A stretch of 64,000 nt of DNA, taken from assembly GCF_018613415.1 (NCBI RefSeq), contig NZ_JAGGQG010000026.1:1-64000 (forward strand). The letters are read 5' to 3'. This DNA is from Bacillus sp. ISL-18. Lineage in GTDB: Bacteria; Bacillota; Bacilli; Bacillales; Cytobacillaceae. The translations under genes and the position numbers were made by a program. Positions within the stretch are counted from its first letter, which is position 1. Each line of letters opens with the position of its first letter. The notes below the pieces were generated by a model that saw nothing but the letters and a program-made list of their open reading frames with translations, was not told the DNA's origin and did no database searches. This document shows, piece after piece, positions 23,950-33,073 of the stretch.

Positions 23950-25458
23950 TTACACTCTATTGAGATGGATTGCTTCTTGGATGCTTTGGTCAGTGATGGC
24001 AGGGCTCCATTGGAGATCTGCGATGGTACGGGCGGGGCGGATGATTTTAATTTGGGTGCGGTTGCTCCAGTTTTTCTTGATGGACAGCTCCTGCAGCATT
24101 GTTTGCTGCGTCCGTGAAAGTGGACTGGCATACAATAGGTCGCCATAGCTGACTCTGCTATTGTATATTTCGGTCCCATATCGATGATACTGTCTTTCCC
24201 TTGCCTGCTTTACCCGTTCACGAACCATCTTAGACGGCTCCCCCTCTCCTAACTTGGCCGCAGCCTCAAAATTTACAGGCCGCAAGGACAAATGGATGTC
24301 GAAGCGATCCCGTAACGGACCTGAAAGACGGTTTTGATAGGATACGATTTGCTTAGCAGAGCACGTGCAATAATGGGTATTGGATCCGGCATAGCCACAG
24401 GGACATGGGTTCATTGCTGCTAGCAGCAAAAAGGAAGCGGGATAAGTAATAGAAGCGTGGGTACGGCTAATCGTGATGATTCCACTTTCTAACGGCTGGC
24501 GCAGCATATCTAACGTTTTCTTCGAGAATTCTCCAATCTCATCTAAAAATAAGACACCATGGTGGGCCAAGGAGATTTCTCCAGGCCGAGGGAATTGCCC
24601 GCCGCCAATAATGGCGATAGCAGAAGCAAAGTGGTGCGGGTTTCGAAATGGCGGCTGGTGATTCAGTGTGTAGGAGCTCCGGCTTAATTGATACAGACTA
24701 AGTACTTCTAACTGGATTTCTTTTGATAATGGCGGAAGAATGGATGGAAACCCCTCAGCTAACAAACTTTTCCCACATCCAGGAGGACCTGTCATCAAGA
24801 CATGGTGTCCTCCCGCAGCAGCCACTTCTAAAGCATGTTTCGCTTCAGTATGACCAATAATTTGTTGGAAATCTAAATAACCGTTAACCGGACTGCCTGG
24901 CTCCACTCTTGTTTTTTTAAAAGAGGGTGGTGGTGACCATTGACCGCCCAGATGACTGATGACGTCCTTTAAGGATGTCACATAGACGATATCCAAATCA
25001 GTAAAATCTAACTCAGGGAGTAGCTCATCAAATGGAAGATATAATCTCCGAATTCCTAGCTTTCAAGCAGCTAACACCGCTGGAAGCATTCCTTCCACCG
25101 ACTGAACCGCTCCACTCAATGATAAAGCTCCCAAAAAGCCTGTATCTTCAGGGATCACCGCCTCTAACTCATGTAAACTCAGCAGCACCCCCATTGCCAT
25201 GGGAAAATCAAACATGGCCCCCATTTTCTTTTGGTCTGCCGGCGAGAGATTTATGATAATTTTGTTGCCGTGCAGCACATATCCAAGCGAGCCAAGAGCA
25301 GCAATAATCCGCTCCTTTAACTCTTTTACAGCAGTATCTGGCAATCCAACAATTTTAAACGAGTCATTCCCTACATAGGTGCCCACTTCTACACTCACAC
25401 GATAACTGTCCATTCCTTTTAAGCCGATACTCGTTACTCGAGCCCACATCGGAACCAT
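23950..25458 (-). pseudogene. comM: ComM/YifB AAA+ (Mg-chelatase-like) protein, interrupted by in-frame TGA
   Basis: The two parts lie in the same frame. Codons 1-131 (from 25458) carry the N-terminal domain (VTSIGLKGMDSYRVSVEVG, SPADQKKMGAMFDFPMA). TGA at 25065-25063 interrupts, then KLGIRRLYLPFDELLPELDF continues without a frameshift into the AAA+ part: MTGPPGCGKS (Walker A), LFLDEIGEF (Walker B), CPCGYAG and the C-terminal domain. Total length about 500 codons is normal for ComM, a helicase that helps integrate DNA in transformation. A single base change could explain the stop. Translation might restart at TTG 24996, but a functional protein is doubtful. Confidence 0.85.
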
Positions 25459-26051
25459 TCCCCTTCCTGCTTTAGAAGTTTGCCGTCTTCCCAGAAAAAT
25501 TTATCAGTGGCTGAAGCATTCATGTATTGTTGGTAATTTTGCGCTGGGGGATTGGAAAAGTAAGAAAGAATATGTTTGGGGTCAATGAGTGGATCGACTT
25601 CGCCATAAACATAGCTTCGATAGCTGCTCCAGGGATAATCTTCGGGGGATGAAACCATCCCGGCCTCTACCGGATTAAGATGAATATATTTACTGACGTC
25701 AATCTCATACTCCCGAGAGTTGAGAAGTTCTGCACCATAACGCTTTTCATACACATGGCCAGTGAATTGATACTTCTTGTTAAAATATTTCGCGTACTTG
25801 GTATTGAGGTTTTTCATAATAATGCTTAGTGGGGTTTCAAGGGTTTCCAACTGGAGGTGGGTATGGTTGGTCATCAAGCAGTAGGTATGGAGATGAAAGG
25901 GGTAACGCAATTGGGTTTCCACGACAAGTTCCAGATATCGCTCATAATCTTCCTCCTCAAAAAACAGCGAACTCTTCCGGTTCCCTCTGCTTGTCACATG
26001 ATACTTCGCACCCGCAAACCACAAACGCACACTTCGAACCAATACAATCAC
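25434..26051 (-). CDS. REP-associated tyrosine transposase (RAYT, Y1/HUH family)
   Basis: The 205-residue single-strand DNA transposase-like protein has the RAYT hallmarks: YHVTSRGNRKSSLF, the HUH motif in MTNHTHLQL (H63, H65), KYIHLNPVEAG with the likely nucleophile Y122, and YPWSSYRSY. RAYTs are single-copy and act on REP palindromes rather than on their own ends. A GGTGACAGGCACC site lies 47 bases upstream of the start and nine others are elsewhere in the window. Its 3' end overlaps the comM start by 25 bases. Length and motifs look intact. Confidence 0.85.
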   Translation of the reverse strand: MIVLVRSVRLWFAGAKYHVTSRGNRKSSLFFEEEDYERYLELVVETQLRYPFHLHTYCLMTNHTHLQLETLETPLSIIMKNLNTKYAKYFNKKYQFTGHVYEKRYGAELLNSREYEIDVSKYIHLNPVEAGMVSSPEDYPWSSYRSYVYGEVDPLIDPKHILSYFSNPPAQNYQQYMNASATDKFFWEDGKLLKQEGEWFRCGLE

Positions 26052-26097
26052 TCCCTATCCTTAATAAATATAAAGCCAAGATGAAAATAGTGCTTTC

Positions 26098-26110
26098 GGT
26101 GACAGGCACC
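26098..26110. repeat. REP-like site upstream of RAYT
   Basis: GGTGACAGGCACC, 47 bases before the RAYT start codon, within the probable promoter region of that gene. RAYT genes are commonly flanked by their cognate REP sites. Confidence 0.8.
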
Positions 26111-26355
26111 TTTTCTCTCTTTTCCATTATACAAATATTTTCCATCCAAGCCTTCTGTTTGTTAGGATGGTAACAAAATGTTCATAGTTGGGGTAGGTTA
26201 TCCCTATAGATAGCATGGGTTCAAACTTAACGGTACGTTTGTCCGTAAAAGACGGTCAAGCTCGATTTTCACGATAAATGTATAAAAGGTCCTACGTCAT
26301 AATATTTATTTATAAGGTAGAGGAAGTTACTCACACTCTTTTCAACAAAGGAGGC

Positions 26356-26610
26356 ATGTCTCTGAAAATTGTCAGAATGCTTCAGCGAATAATCGGTGTC
26401 CTCCTCCTTGTGTACGGAGTTTACCTTATATTCGGTACACAGGAGTTCTTTGGTACCATCTTAATTATCCTAGCCTTCCTGATTTTTCCCAGCCTAAATA
26501 AAAAAGACCAAAGTGGTCCTCATGACGATTATAACCACAATCCCGAATCGACCTCCACACATGACCATTCCTACGAAAGCCACAATTCCACCGGGGAAAG
26601 CGGAGACTAG
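26356..26610 (+). CDS. Small membrane protein with His/Ser/Asp-rich tail
   Basis: About 84 residues. Two closely spaced hydrophobic stretches (MLQRIIGVLLLVYGVYLIF and FFGTILIILAFLIF) form a helical hairpin in the membrane. A hydrophilic tail rich in His, Asp, Asn and Ser follows (HDDYNHNPES, DHSYESHNST), which might bind metal. AAAGGAGG lies immediately upstream of ATG 26356; the longer in-frame start at 26278 has no site. Family not recognised. A terminator follows at 26642-26673. Confidence 0.55.
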   Translation: MSLKIVRMLQRIIGVLLLVYGVYLIFGTQEFFGTILIILAFLIFPSLNKKDQSGPHDDYNHNPESTSTHDHSYESHNSTGESGD

Positions 26611-26641
26611 AACAAGTCTATCCTGTTAAGCAAGGCACAAA

Positions 26642-26673
26642 AATGCCCCCAATAAAAGTTCATTGGGGGCATT
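26642..26673. terminator. Bidirectional terminator
   Basis: AATGCCCCCAAT and ATTGGGGGCATT pair perfectly around an 8-base loop. The minus strand continues in T, which suits the ferritin-like gene ending at 26678; the plus-strand small membrane gene may share it. Confidence 0.85.
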
Positions 26674-26677
26674 ACCT

Positions 26678-27163
26678 CTATGATTTCCCTTTTGAAAAAA
26701 AATACAAAAACCAAACAGCATGATTTTGCTCATCGAGCGCCGCTCTTCTGAACGCCCCTTGAACCAATGGATCAGTGGCTTTATCGGCTATTTCCATATA
26801 AAAATCCACCGTTTTCTGCTCATCCTCAATCGCAAATTTTAAGCCTTTTACATAACTAGTAGGACATTCTTCCAAAATTTTCGCTTGAGGCGGCCTTCCT
26901 GTTAATCGTTGATAGATGTAAACAAACTGCTGATAATGTCTGACTTCATCCTCACGAATCTCCAAGATCCGCTCCCGCTCTTTCTTACTCGATGCCAAAT
27001 TGGCTAATCTTGCATAACATTCAATCGCACTATACTCACCATTAATTGCTTGTTCAATTTCTTGAATCAATTCATTCGTCTGTCGATAGACGGCATCGTA
27101 ATAATTGGTAAAAGGATACATAGGGAACCCTCCTAATTGTTCATTATACATTCTATGATTCAT
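26678..27163 (-). CDS. Ferritin-like/rubrerythrin-fold protein (YhjR-like)
   Basis: The 161-residue four-helix protein has two ExxH-type half sites: GEYSAIECYARL with REDEVRHYQ, and EDEQKTVDFYMEIA with LDEQNHAVWF. These can bind a di-iron centre. The N-terminus has an extra Tyr/Pro/Phe-rich segment. YhjR-type proteins occur in spore formers and are associated with the spore; a role in iron or peroxide handling is inferred. AGGAGGG is upstream of the ATG. Monocistronic. Confidence 0.72.
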   Translation of the reverse strand: MNHRMYNEQLGGFPMYPFTNYYDAVYRQTNELIQEIEQAINGEYSAIECYARLANLASSKKERERILEIREDEVRHYQQFVYIYQRLTGRPPQAKILEECPTSYVKGLKFAIEDEQKTVDFYMEIADKATDPLVQGAFRRAALDEQNHAVWFLYFFSKGKS

Positions 27164-27212
27164 GAACCATTAGGTGTCTCCCCAGACAAACCCGCCGGAC
27201 TCGTCAAACATC

Positions 27213-27262
27213 AAAAAGCCGCGGCTGCAAGGGAATGCCCCTTACTAAGCCACGGCCTCTTT
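27213..27262 (-). terminator. Terminator after gtaB
   Basis: Minus strand GCCGTGGCT, a 21-base loop and AGCCGCGGC, followed by TTTTTG. It lies about 70 bases past the uridylyltransferase stop; a variant REP site (27303-27315) lies between. Confidence 0.7.
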
Positions 27263-27302
27263 ATGATCCTTGTCCACCAGACACGGACAGATGTACACGA
27301 AT

Positions 27303-27315
27303 GGTGCCTGACACC
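27303..27315. repeat. REP-like site, TGAC variant
   Basis: GGTGCCTGACACC, one base different from the main form GGTGCCTGTCACC. The same variant occurs at 54895-54907. Confidence 0.75.
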
Positions 27316-27329
27316 ATTAATGACACCTT

Positions 27330-28235
27330 TTACACTTCTTGGATGTTGATTTTCTGTTGGTTTTCATTTTCTTCGATGAGTTCTTTTAGGAATGCGATGA
27401 GTTCATCATGGATTTCTTCTTTTTGTAATGCGACCTCGATGGTGGTTTTGACGAAGCCGATCTTCTCGCCGACATCAAATCGTTTTCCCTCAAAATCATA
27501 AGCAAATACGCGTTGGATCTGGTTGAGTTTATGGATGGCATCTGTTAACTGAATTTCCCCGCCAGCCCCTGTCTCTTGAGAATCAAGGAACATAAAGATT
27601 TCAGGCGTTAAAATATATCTTCCCATAATCGCTAGATTAGATGGGGCTGTTCCTGGCGCTGGCTTTTCAACAAAATGTTTAACCTGGTAGCGTCTGCCCT
27701 CTGGTTCCATTGGATCGACGATCCCATAACGATGTGTCTCATTCTCAGGAACATGCTGAACTCCAATGATCGAGGAGAAAGTGGCTTCATACTGATCAAT
27801 CAGCTGTTTTAAACATGGTGTTTCACTTTGGACAATATCATCACCTAACAAAACTGCAAAGGGTTCATCGCCAATAAAGTTTCTTGCACACCAGACAGCA
27901 TGACCTAACCCTTTTGGCTCTTTCTGACGAATATAATGAATATCCGCAAGGTTGGAGGTATAGTTTACTTTGCTTAATAAATCCCATTTTTCTTTTTCCA
28001 TTAAGTTTTTCTCAAGCTCAGGGGCGAAATCAAAATGGTCCTCAATCGCACGTTTCCCCTTACCGGTAACAATAATAATATCCTCAATCCCTGAAGCAAT
28101 CGCCTCTTCAACAATATATTGAATGGTCGGCTTATCCACAATCGGCAGCATTTCTTTTGGCATCGCTTTAGTTGCTGGTAAAAATCGAGTCCCCAGCCCA
28201 GCCGCTGGGATAATAGCTTTACGAACTTTTTTCAC
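27330..28235 (-). CDS. gtaB: UTP-glucose-1-phosphate uridylyltransferase (paralogue 2, GtaB type)
   Basis: Makes UDP-glucose for teichoic acid glucosylation, glycolipids and galactose metabolism. About 301 residues from GTG 28235, which has AAGGAGAG seven bases upstream; the TTG at 28253 is inside that site. Motifs are AAGLGTRFLPATKAMPKEMLP, LLGDDIVQ, EKPAPGTAPSNLAIMGRY and GAGGEIQLTDAI. It is the housekeeping-length form, so it and the galU at 19843 are not redundant in length or context. Monocistronic. Confidence 0.88.
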   Translation of the reverse strand: MKKVRKAIIPAAGLGTRFLPATKAMPKEMLPIVDKPTIQYIVEEAIASGIEDIIIVTGKGKRAIEDHFDFAPELEKNLMEKEKWDLLSKVNYTSNLADIHYIRQKEPKGLGHAVWCARNFIGDEPFAVLLGDDIVQSETPCLKQLIDQYEATFSSIIGVQHVPENETHRYGIVDPMEPEGRRYQVKHFVEKPAPGTAPSNLAIMGRYILTPEIFMFLDSQETGAGGEIQLTDAIHKLNQIQRVFAYDFEGKRFDVGEKIGFVKTTIEVALQKEEIHDELIAFLKELIEENENQQKINIQEV

Positions 28236-28471
28236 AGACGATCTCTCCTTCAAGTTTTATTCATATGTAAATTAATGACAATATTTTTATCTTTCCCCAA
28301 TGAATGACAATAACTATTAACATTATACCATGTTCGATTCAACAGCACCCATTAGATTGGCATAAACAGTCCGAAGACATTTACCTCAAACCACACCGTC
28401 CTATTCTTCATTGTACGCCATCCCCGCTCGGATCGTGTCCTTGGAATCCGATTCAGCCTGCCACGGACCTT

Positions 28472-29767
28472 TTAACAATAGCCATCCTCAATCCTGCGCT
28501 CAATCTCAACAATGGAATGAGTTAATTCCTCAAATGGAATCGGCCTGCTGATAAAAAAACCTTGAATCAAATCACAGCCCAACCCTGCCCATTCAAAAAA
28601 CTGAGCTTCCACCTCAATTCCTTCAATAATAACCTGCAGCCCCAGATTGTGAGCCATCGTAATAATCGGAGAAATCACGCCGATATGCTTTTTATTTTTC
28701 AATAAACTTGAGACAAAGTTACGATCAAGCTTTATATAGTCAATCGGAAGCTTCAGGAAATCCGAAAATGAAAAATAGCCATTTCCAAAATCATCCAAAG
28801 CAATCGTAAAACCCATTTCTTTCAAAGCAAACAAGGTTTCATTCACACTTTTCACCGTGTAAATTTCAATATTCTCGGTGATTTCCAATGTAATCTGCGA
28901 CGCCGGGACCGAATATCTGCTAAGAATAGTAGAGGTTTCCAACAAAAAGTTATCTAGTAACAGTTGATTGACTGACAGGTTAATCGAGTATCTCACTTGT
29001 TGATCTGTCCCACTCGCAATATTTTTGCAGCATTCCTCAAAAACCCAATAAAACAGACCATTGACCAAACCAGCTAGTTCCGTATGGTCAATAAATTCTC
29101 CCGGGGTGATCATCCCTAAACTGGGGTGGTTCCAACGTATTAAAGCCTCGACGCCGGTTATTTTCTTATCCACTAAACTATATTGAGGCTGGTATTGAAC
29201 AGAAAGCTGCCCTTTCTTTAGGGCATAGGGGAGATCATTTTCAATTAACATTTGCCGATAGGCCGTTGGGTCAAGCTCGCCATTGTAAAAAGAAAAGGTA
29301 TTTTCTCCTCCCCTTTCAGCCTCATACATTTGTACCTTTGCAAACGACATTAACTCATCAGCTTCTTCAGATCCATATGGATACATACAGATTCCCATAT
29401 TACTGCCAACCGAAATCTGATGAACGTCCACTGTATATTTTTCGGAAACAACGCGAATAATCCGTTCGCAGATGACCTTGCAGTCATGCACTGTGATATC
29501 GACTAGGAAGATGGCAAAATCAGAACCATTTACTTTTATGACGGTATCAAGCTCGCGAATCGAATTTTTTAGCCTCGCGACCATTTTTCTCAACAGGACT
29601 GACTCTACTTCATGATTTTTAGATGTTAACAATTCCGGTGGAATATGGATTCGAAGATAGCAAACGGCCGCTGACATATTATATCGTTGGCAGAAAGCGA
29701 GGCTCATCTTAAGGCGTTCCTTCAACCGGTCCATTTTAGAAAATGGCTCTTCCACTATTTCATCCAT
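28472..29767 (-). CDS. GGDEF (degenerate)-EAL protein, probable c-di-GMP phosphodiesterase
   Basis: The 431-residue soluble protein has an N-terminal cyclase-like domain where GGDEF is replaced by NGSDF (80-84), so it should not make c-di-GMP. An EAL domain follows with GVEALIRWNHP (EAL 207-209), INLSVNQ, LEITENIEIY, LDDFGNGYFSF, KLDRNF and QGFFISRP. The metal and catalytic residues of active phosphodiesterases (E, N, E, D-D, K, E, Q) are all seen. The degenerate domain may bind GTP as an activator. No sensor domain or membrane span. Monocistronic. Confidence 0.82.
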   Translation of the reverse strand: MDEIVEEPFSKMDRLKERLKMSLAFCQRYNMSAAVCYLRIHIPPELLTSKNHEVESVLLRKMVARLKNSIRELDTVIKVNGSDFAIFLVDITVHDCKVICERIIRVVSEKYTVDVHQISVGSNMGICMYPYGSEEADELMSFAKVQMYEAERGGENTFSFYNGELDPTAYRQMLIENDLPYALKKGQLSVQYQPQYSLVDKKITGVEALIRWNHPSLGMITPGEFIDHTELAGLVNGLFYWVFEECCKNIASGTDQQVRYSINLSVNQLLLDNFLLETSTILSRYSVPASQITLEITENIEIYTVKSVNETLFALKEMGFTIALDDFGNGYFSFSDFLKLPIDYIKLDRNFVSSLLKNKKHIGVISPIITMAHNLGLQVIIEGIEVEAQFFEWAGLGCDLIQGFFISRPIPFEELTHSIVEIERRIEDGYC

Positions 29768-29888
29768 ACTGACCCACCTTTTCCAGCCTGCAGCCGTTTT
29801 CCTTAAGTGTAACCTAAACCACTATGCCCAGCAATAACCAGATATCTTCCATTATAAAGAGATGGTTTCAAGGAAGGATTATAAAAAT

Positions 29889-29922
29889 AAAAGCAATGCG
29901 CCTCGAAAGCTGCATTGCTTTT
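29889..29922 (-). terminator. Terminator after galE (first copy)
   Basis: AAAAGCAATGC (29889-29899) pairs with GCATTGCTTTT (29912-29922); on the minus strand it is followed by ATTTTTATAA. Confidence 0.85.
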
Positions 29923-29931
29923 CATTAAAAG

Positions 29932-30909
29932 TTAATATAGTTGATTTTGATGCCAATTCCAAGCATCGGCAATAATTTTTTCAAGACTGCGCTCTGCTTT
30001 CCAGCCTAGCTCCTGATATATTTTCTGCGACGAAGCTACTAATCTAGCAGGGTCTCCCGCACGACGTTCGGCCATTTCCACGTTTGCTTTGATTCCCGTT
30101 ACCCGTTCACATGTCTCAATGACTTCATTTACAGAATAGCCAAGTCCATTACCTAAATTATACGTCTCAGTAGACTTCTCACCTGATAATAAGGCTTCTA
30201 GGGCAAGAATATGCGCCTGTGCCAAATCGGTTACATGAATATAATCGCGGATGCATGTTCCATCGGCCGTATCATAATCTGATCCAAACACAGAAATTTT
30301 TTCCCGAGTTCCTAATAGCTGCTGTAGAATAATTGGAATTAAATGAGTTTCCGGGTCATGACTTTCACCAATAGACGCTGATTGGTGGGCACCCGCCGCG
30401 TTAAAGTAACGAAGCACCACATAGTTTAGCCTATAGGATTTTGAAAAATCAGCCAGCATCTGCTCAACCATCAGCTTGGAATGTCCATATGGATTAATTG
30501 GAGCAGTCTTACTCTCTTCATCAATCAGCTCCACATCAGGAATTCCATATGTAGCAGCTGTAGAAGAGAAAATAAAGTTTTTCACTTTAAATTTAATCAT
30601 GACTTTAAGCAATGTTAAGGTCGACGCCACATTATTTTCATAGTATTTTAATGGATCAATAACGGACTCTCCGACCAAACTATAAGCTGCAAAGTGCATA
30701 ACGGCTTTAATTGGATAACTTCTAAACACCATTTGCAGGTCGTCTTCATTGCCGAGGTCTCCTTTAACAAAGATGGCTCGCTTATCAACCGCTTCACGAT
30801 GGCCTGTTGAAAGGTTATCCAACACGACAACATCCTCTTTTTCTACTAACTCCTTAACGAGATGGCTACCAATATAACCAGCTCCGCCAACGACGAGAAT
30901 CATATTCAT
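29932..30909 (-). CDS. galE: UDP-glucose 4-epimerase (first copy)
   Basis: Interconverts UDP-glucose and UDP-galactose, possibly also the N-acetyl forms. The 325-residue protein has GGAGYIGSH for NAD, FSSTAATYG, the catalytic YGHSK and RYFNAAGAH. It differs from the second copy at 42557 (337 residues, GYIGSHTCIELL start and YGRTK), so the two are distant paralogues rather than a recent duplication. Monocistronic, with a terminator behind. Confidence 0.87.
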   Translation of the reverse strand: MNMILVVGGAGYIGSHLVKELVEKEDVVVLDNLSTGHREAVDKRAIFVKGDLGNEDDLQMVFRSYPIKAVMHFAAYSLVGESVIDPLKYYENNVASTLTLLKVMIKFKVKNFIFSSTAATYGIPDVELIDEESKTAPINPYGHSKLMVEQMLADFSKSYRLNYVVLRYFNAAGAHQSASIGESHDPETHLIPIILQQLLGTREKISVFGSDYDTADGTCIRDYIHVTDLAQAHILALEALLSGEKSTETYNLGNGLGYSVNEVIETCERVTGIKANVEMAERRAGDPARLVASSQKIYQELGWKAERSLEKIIADAWNWHQNQLY

Positions 30910-31001
30910 TTCCCCTTAGCTAGAATTAAAAACCTTCATTATTATACCATTATTCTTAATAAACAGCTTCTAAAGGCAGTTTACCAATTATTTCTATAGA
31001 T

Positions 31002-31034
31002 AAAAAGGCCGGATTCCATATGAATCCAGCCTTT
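31002..31034 (-). terminator. Terminator after amt
   Basis: AAAGGCCGGATTC and GAATCCAGCCTTT form a stem with one mismatch; the minus strand runs on into TTTTTATC. It lies directly after the amt stop at 31037. Confidence 0.8.
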
Positions 31035-31036
31035 AC

Positions 31037-32353
31037 TCAAAATGAATTGCCTGTTTTTACTTTATTGCTAGAGGGCGGGGCCACCGTAATTCCTGTCGTT
31101 TCTTCAAAATTATACAAACTTGTCGGGAGGTCCGTAAACCGCTCCAATTCGTTATAAGCCGGAATACCATGGTAGGACATATCCAAACCCTCTTCTTCCT
31201 CGCGTTCAGTGGCGCGGAAGCCGACGGTCTTTTCGCAAACCTTGGCCATAAACGTCCCGCCCAGCAGTCCCCATGCCATCACAACAACAGCGCCTAACAA
31301 CTGGACAAGGATGAGTGAAACGTGACCAGTCGTTAATAAACCTTCCGTCTTATCAAACAAACCTACCGCAAGTGTTCCAAAAATCCCACCGAAGCCATGA
31401 ACCGCTACAGCACCAACTGGATCATCCACCTTTAAGTAGTCAACTAATAGGGTGGCATAAATCACCAAGAGACCGCTAACCGTTCCAATGATGATGGCAG
31501 ACCACTCCGAAACATTCGCACAACCCGCAGTAATGGCTACTAAACCGGACAACACTCCATTAATGGTCATACTCGGGTCAGCTGTACCAAACTTTTTCAT
31601 CGTTAAAAATAAGGCAGCCGCCCCGCCGCTCGCCCCAGCAAGCATTGTATTAATTGCAATCGGCGCCAATGCCGGGCTTGATGCATCCAATGTACTTCCG
31701 GCATTAAAGGCAAACCAGCCAAACCACAGGATGAACGCTCCTGCTGATGCTAATGGAATATTACTTGGCGCATATACGTTTACACTGCCATCGGAATTAA
31801 ACCTGCCCTTCCTTGGCCCGAGCCATTTTGCCATCGCCAAAGCAGAAAAGCCGCCTACCGCATGAATCGCTGCCGAGCCTGAAAAATCTATAAAACCGAG
31901 TTTCGCTAACCAGCCATCACGATTCCAAATCCAGTGGCCCGACAGTGGATAGACCACCATACAAATGATTGCGGCTGTCACTACATAAGCTTTAAAATTC
32001 ATTCGTTCTGCAACTGCACCTGAAATAATCGAAATACTCGCAACCGCAAAGCCCATTTGAAAAAGAACAAAGGCAACACTTGGTAAGTGGATCGCGAGCG
32101 TAATTTTTTCCGGACTGCCAAACAAGTTTGTTCCAATGATTCCAAAGGCATCCTTACCGAACATAACCGCAAAACCAACCAGCCAAAACGCTAAAGCACC
32201 AATCGTTAAATCAACAAAGATTTTCATTGTTACATTAACGGCATTTTTCGTCCGTACAAAACCGGCTTCCAGTAAGCTGAAACCACCCTCCATAAACAAT
32301 ACCATTGCCGCCGCAAGAACCACCCAAACTGTATTGATATACGTGAGTACCAT
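31037..32353 (-). CDS. amt: Ammonium transporter
   Basis: Membrane channel for ammonium/ammonia. The 438-residue protein, largely hydrophobic with about 11 spans, shows the Amt pattern: DLTIGALAFWLVGFAVMFG, DFSGSAAIHAVGG with the first pore histidine and VAVHGFGGIFG with the second, then a cytoplasmic tail with DMSYHGIPAYNELERF, which is typical of Bacillus NrgA. Its start overlaps the PII stop by one base (TAATG), so the pair is coupled as glnK-amt (nrgBA order reversed relative to B. subtilis). Confidence 0.92.
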   Translation of the reverse strand: MVLTYINTVWVVLAAAMVLFMEGGFSLLEAGFVRTKNAVNVTMKIFVDLTIGALAFWLVGFAVMFGKDAFGIIGTNLFGSPEKITLAIHLPSVAFVLFQMGFAVASISIISGAVAERMNFKAYVVTAAIICMVVYPLSGHWIWNRDGWLAKLGFIDFSGSAAIHAVGGFSALAMAKWLGPRKGRFNSDGSVNVYAPSNIPLASAGAFILWFGWFAFNAGSTLDASSPALAPIAINTMLAGASGGAAALFLTMKKFGTADPSMTINGVLSGLVAITAGCANVSEWSAIIIGTVSGLLVIYATLLVDYLKVDDPVGAVAVHGFGGIFGTLAVGLFDKTEGLLTTGHVSLILVQLLGAVVVMAWGLLGGTFMAKVCEKTVGFRATEREEEEGLDMSYHGIPAYNELERFTDLPTSLYNFEETTGITVAPPSSNKVKTGNSF

Positions 32354-32718
32354 TATTGTCCCTCCCCTTGGTTTACTAAATCGTCAATATCATCGTCAAA
32401 TGTTCCCGTCCGAATGTTATAGGCTTCAAGAATAGGATAGACATAGATTTTTCCATCGCCTTCCTCGCCGGTCTGCGCTGCTTTTACCACCGTCTGAATC
32501 GTGGAATCCACTAAATAATCGGAAAGAATAATTTCTAATTTCACCTTGGGATGCAATGTGACCTGATAATTTTTCCCGCGATACACCCCTTTTGTATCCT
32601 TTTGTTTGCCGCGTCCCACGACCTGCGAAACCGTAAAGCCGGTGATTCCGATACTTTTTAATCCTTTAATCGTCTCCGTTAGCCTTTCAGGTCGGATGAT
32701 TGCCTCTATTTTTTTCAT
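32353..32718 (-). CDS. glnK: PII nitrogen regulatory protein
   Basis: The 121-residue PII protein binds ATP/2-oxoglutarate and plugs the Amt pore. It opens MKKIEAIIRPERL and has a T-loop GRGKQKDTKGVYRGKNY in which Y51, the residue uridylylated in proteobacteria, is conserved. The C-terminus has GDGKIYVYPI for ATP binding. It has about 9 extra residues at the end compared with GlnB. First gene of the operon; GGAGGTG precedes ATG 32718 and a TnrA/GlnR box adjoins it. Confidence 0.9.
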   Translation of the reverse strand: MKKIEAIIRPERLTETIKGLKSIGITGFTVSQVVGRGKQKDTKGVYRGKNYQVTLHPKVKLEIILSDYLVDSTIQTVVKAAQTGEEGDGKIYVYPILEAYNIRTGTFDDDIDDLVNQGEGQ

Positions 32719-32731
32719 GGAAACACCTCCA

Positions 32732-32748
32732 TGTTATATTTCCTAACA
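32732..32748 (-). promoter_or_regulatory. TnrA/GlnR box before glnK-amt
   Basis: TGTTATATTTCCTAACA fits TGTNA-N7-TNACA at every defined position. It ends only 14 bases from the glnK ATG and directly abuts the SD. A candidate promoter on the minus strand (TTGACG, about 18 bases, TATATA) lies upstream of it, around 32760-32790. That places the box downstream of the start site, a position suited to repression. Confidence 0.65.
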
Positions 32749-32901
32749 TCAATATGATAAAATATATAACATCGTGCCCCCTTGCGTCAATTAATATTTT
32801 TAACCAATTTTTATCTTCTGAATTTTCTTGAAAACATTACTCCTCTAATAAAGGCCTTAAATGATTTAACTTGGTTGGTATGGTCTCTCCGGTTCGGTAA
32901 A

Positions 32902-32938
32902 AGAAAAGCCCTTCATTCCCATGATGAAGGGCTTTTCT
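32902..32938. terminator. Orphan terminator hairpin in the divergent glnK/pbuG region
   Basis: AGAAAAGCCCTTCAT (32902-32916) pairs perfectly with 32924-32938. Both strands continue with short T-runs. It lies between two divergent genes in a 368-base gap, so it ends no visible gene. It may be an attenuator or the 3' end of a small RNA. Confidence 0.65.
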
Positions 32939-33028
32939 CTTGCCAATTTTGAATTTTTTATGTCGCTAACCTTGCGTAGCTTGAGGAAAAATAGGGAAAA
33001 ATAAAGATTGCCTATTGATTGTCGTCTC

Positions 33029-33073
33029 AAAAACGAATATTATAGTAAAGTTGTTAAAAAATCGTTCGTATTT
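33029..33073. promoter_or_regulatory. Probable PurR box pair upstream of pbuG
   Basis: AAAAACGAATATT (33029-33041) and, inverted, AAATACGAACGAT (33073-33061). Each matches 11 of 13 positions of the B. subtilis PurBox AWWWCCGAACWWT. The boxes are 19 bases apart, a little more than the usual 16-17. They end 14 bases before the pbuG start. Confidence 0.45.
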
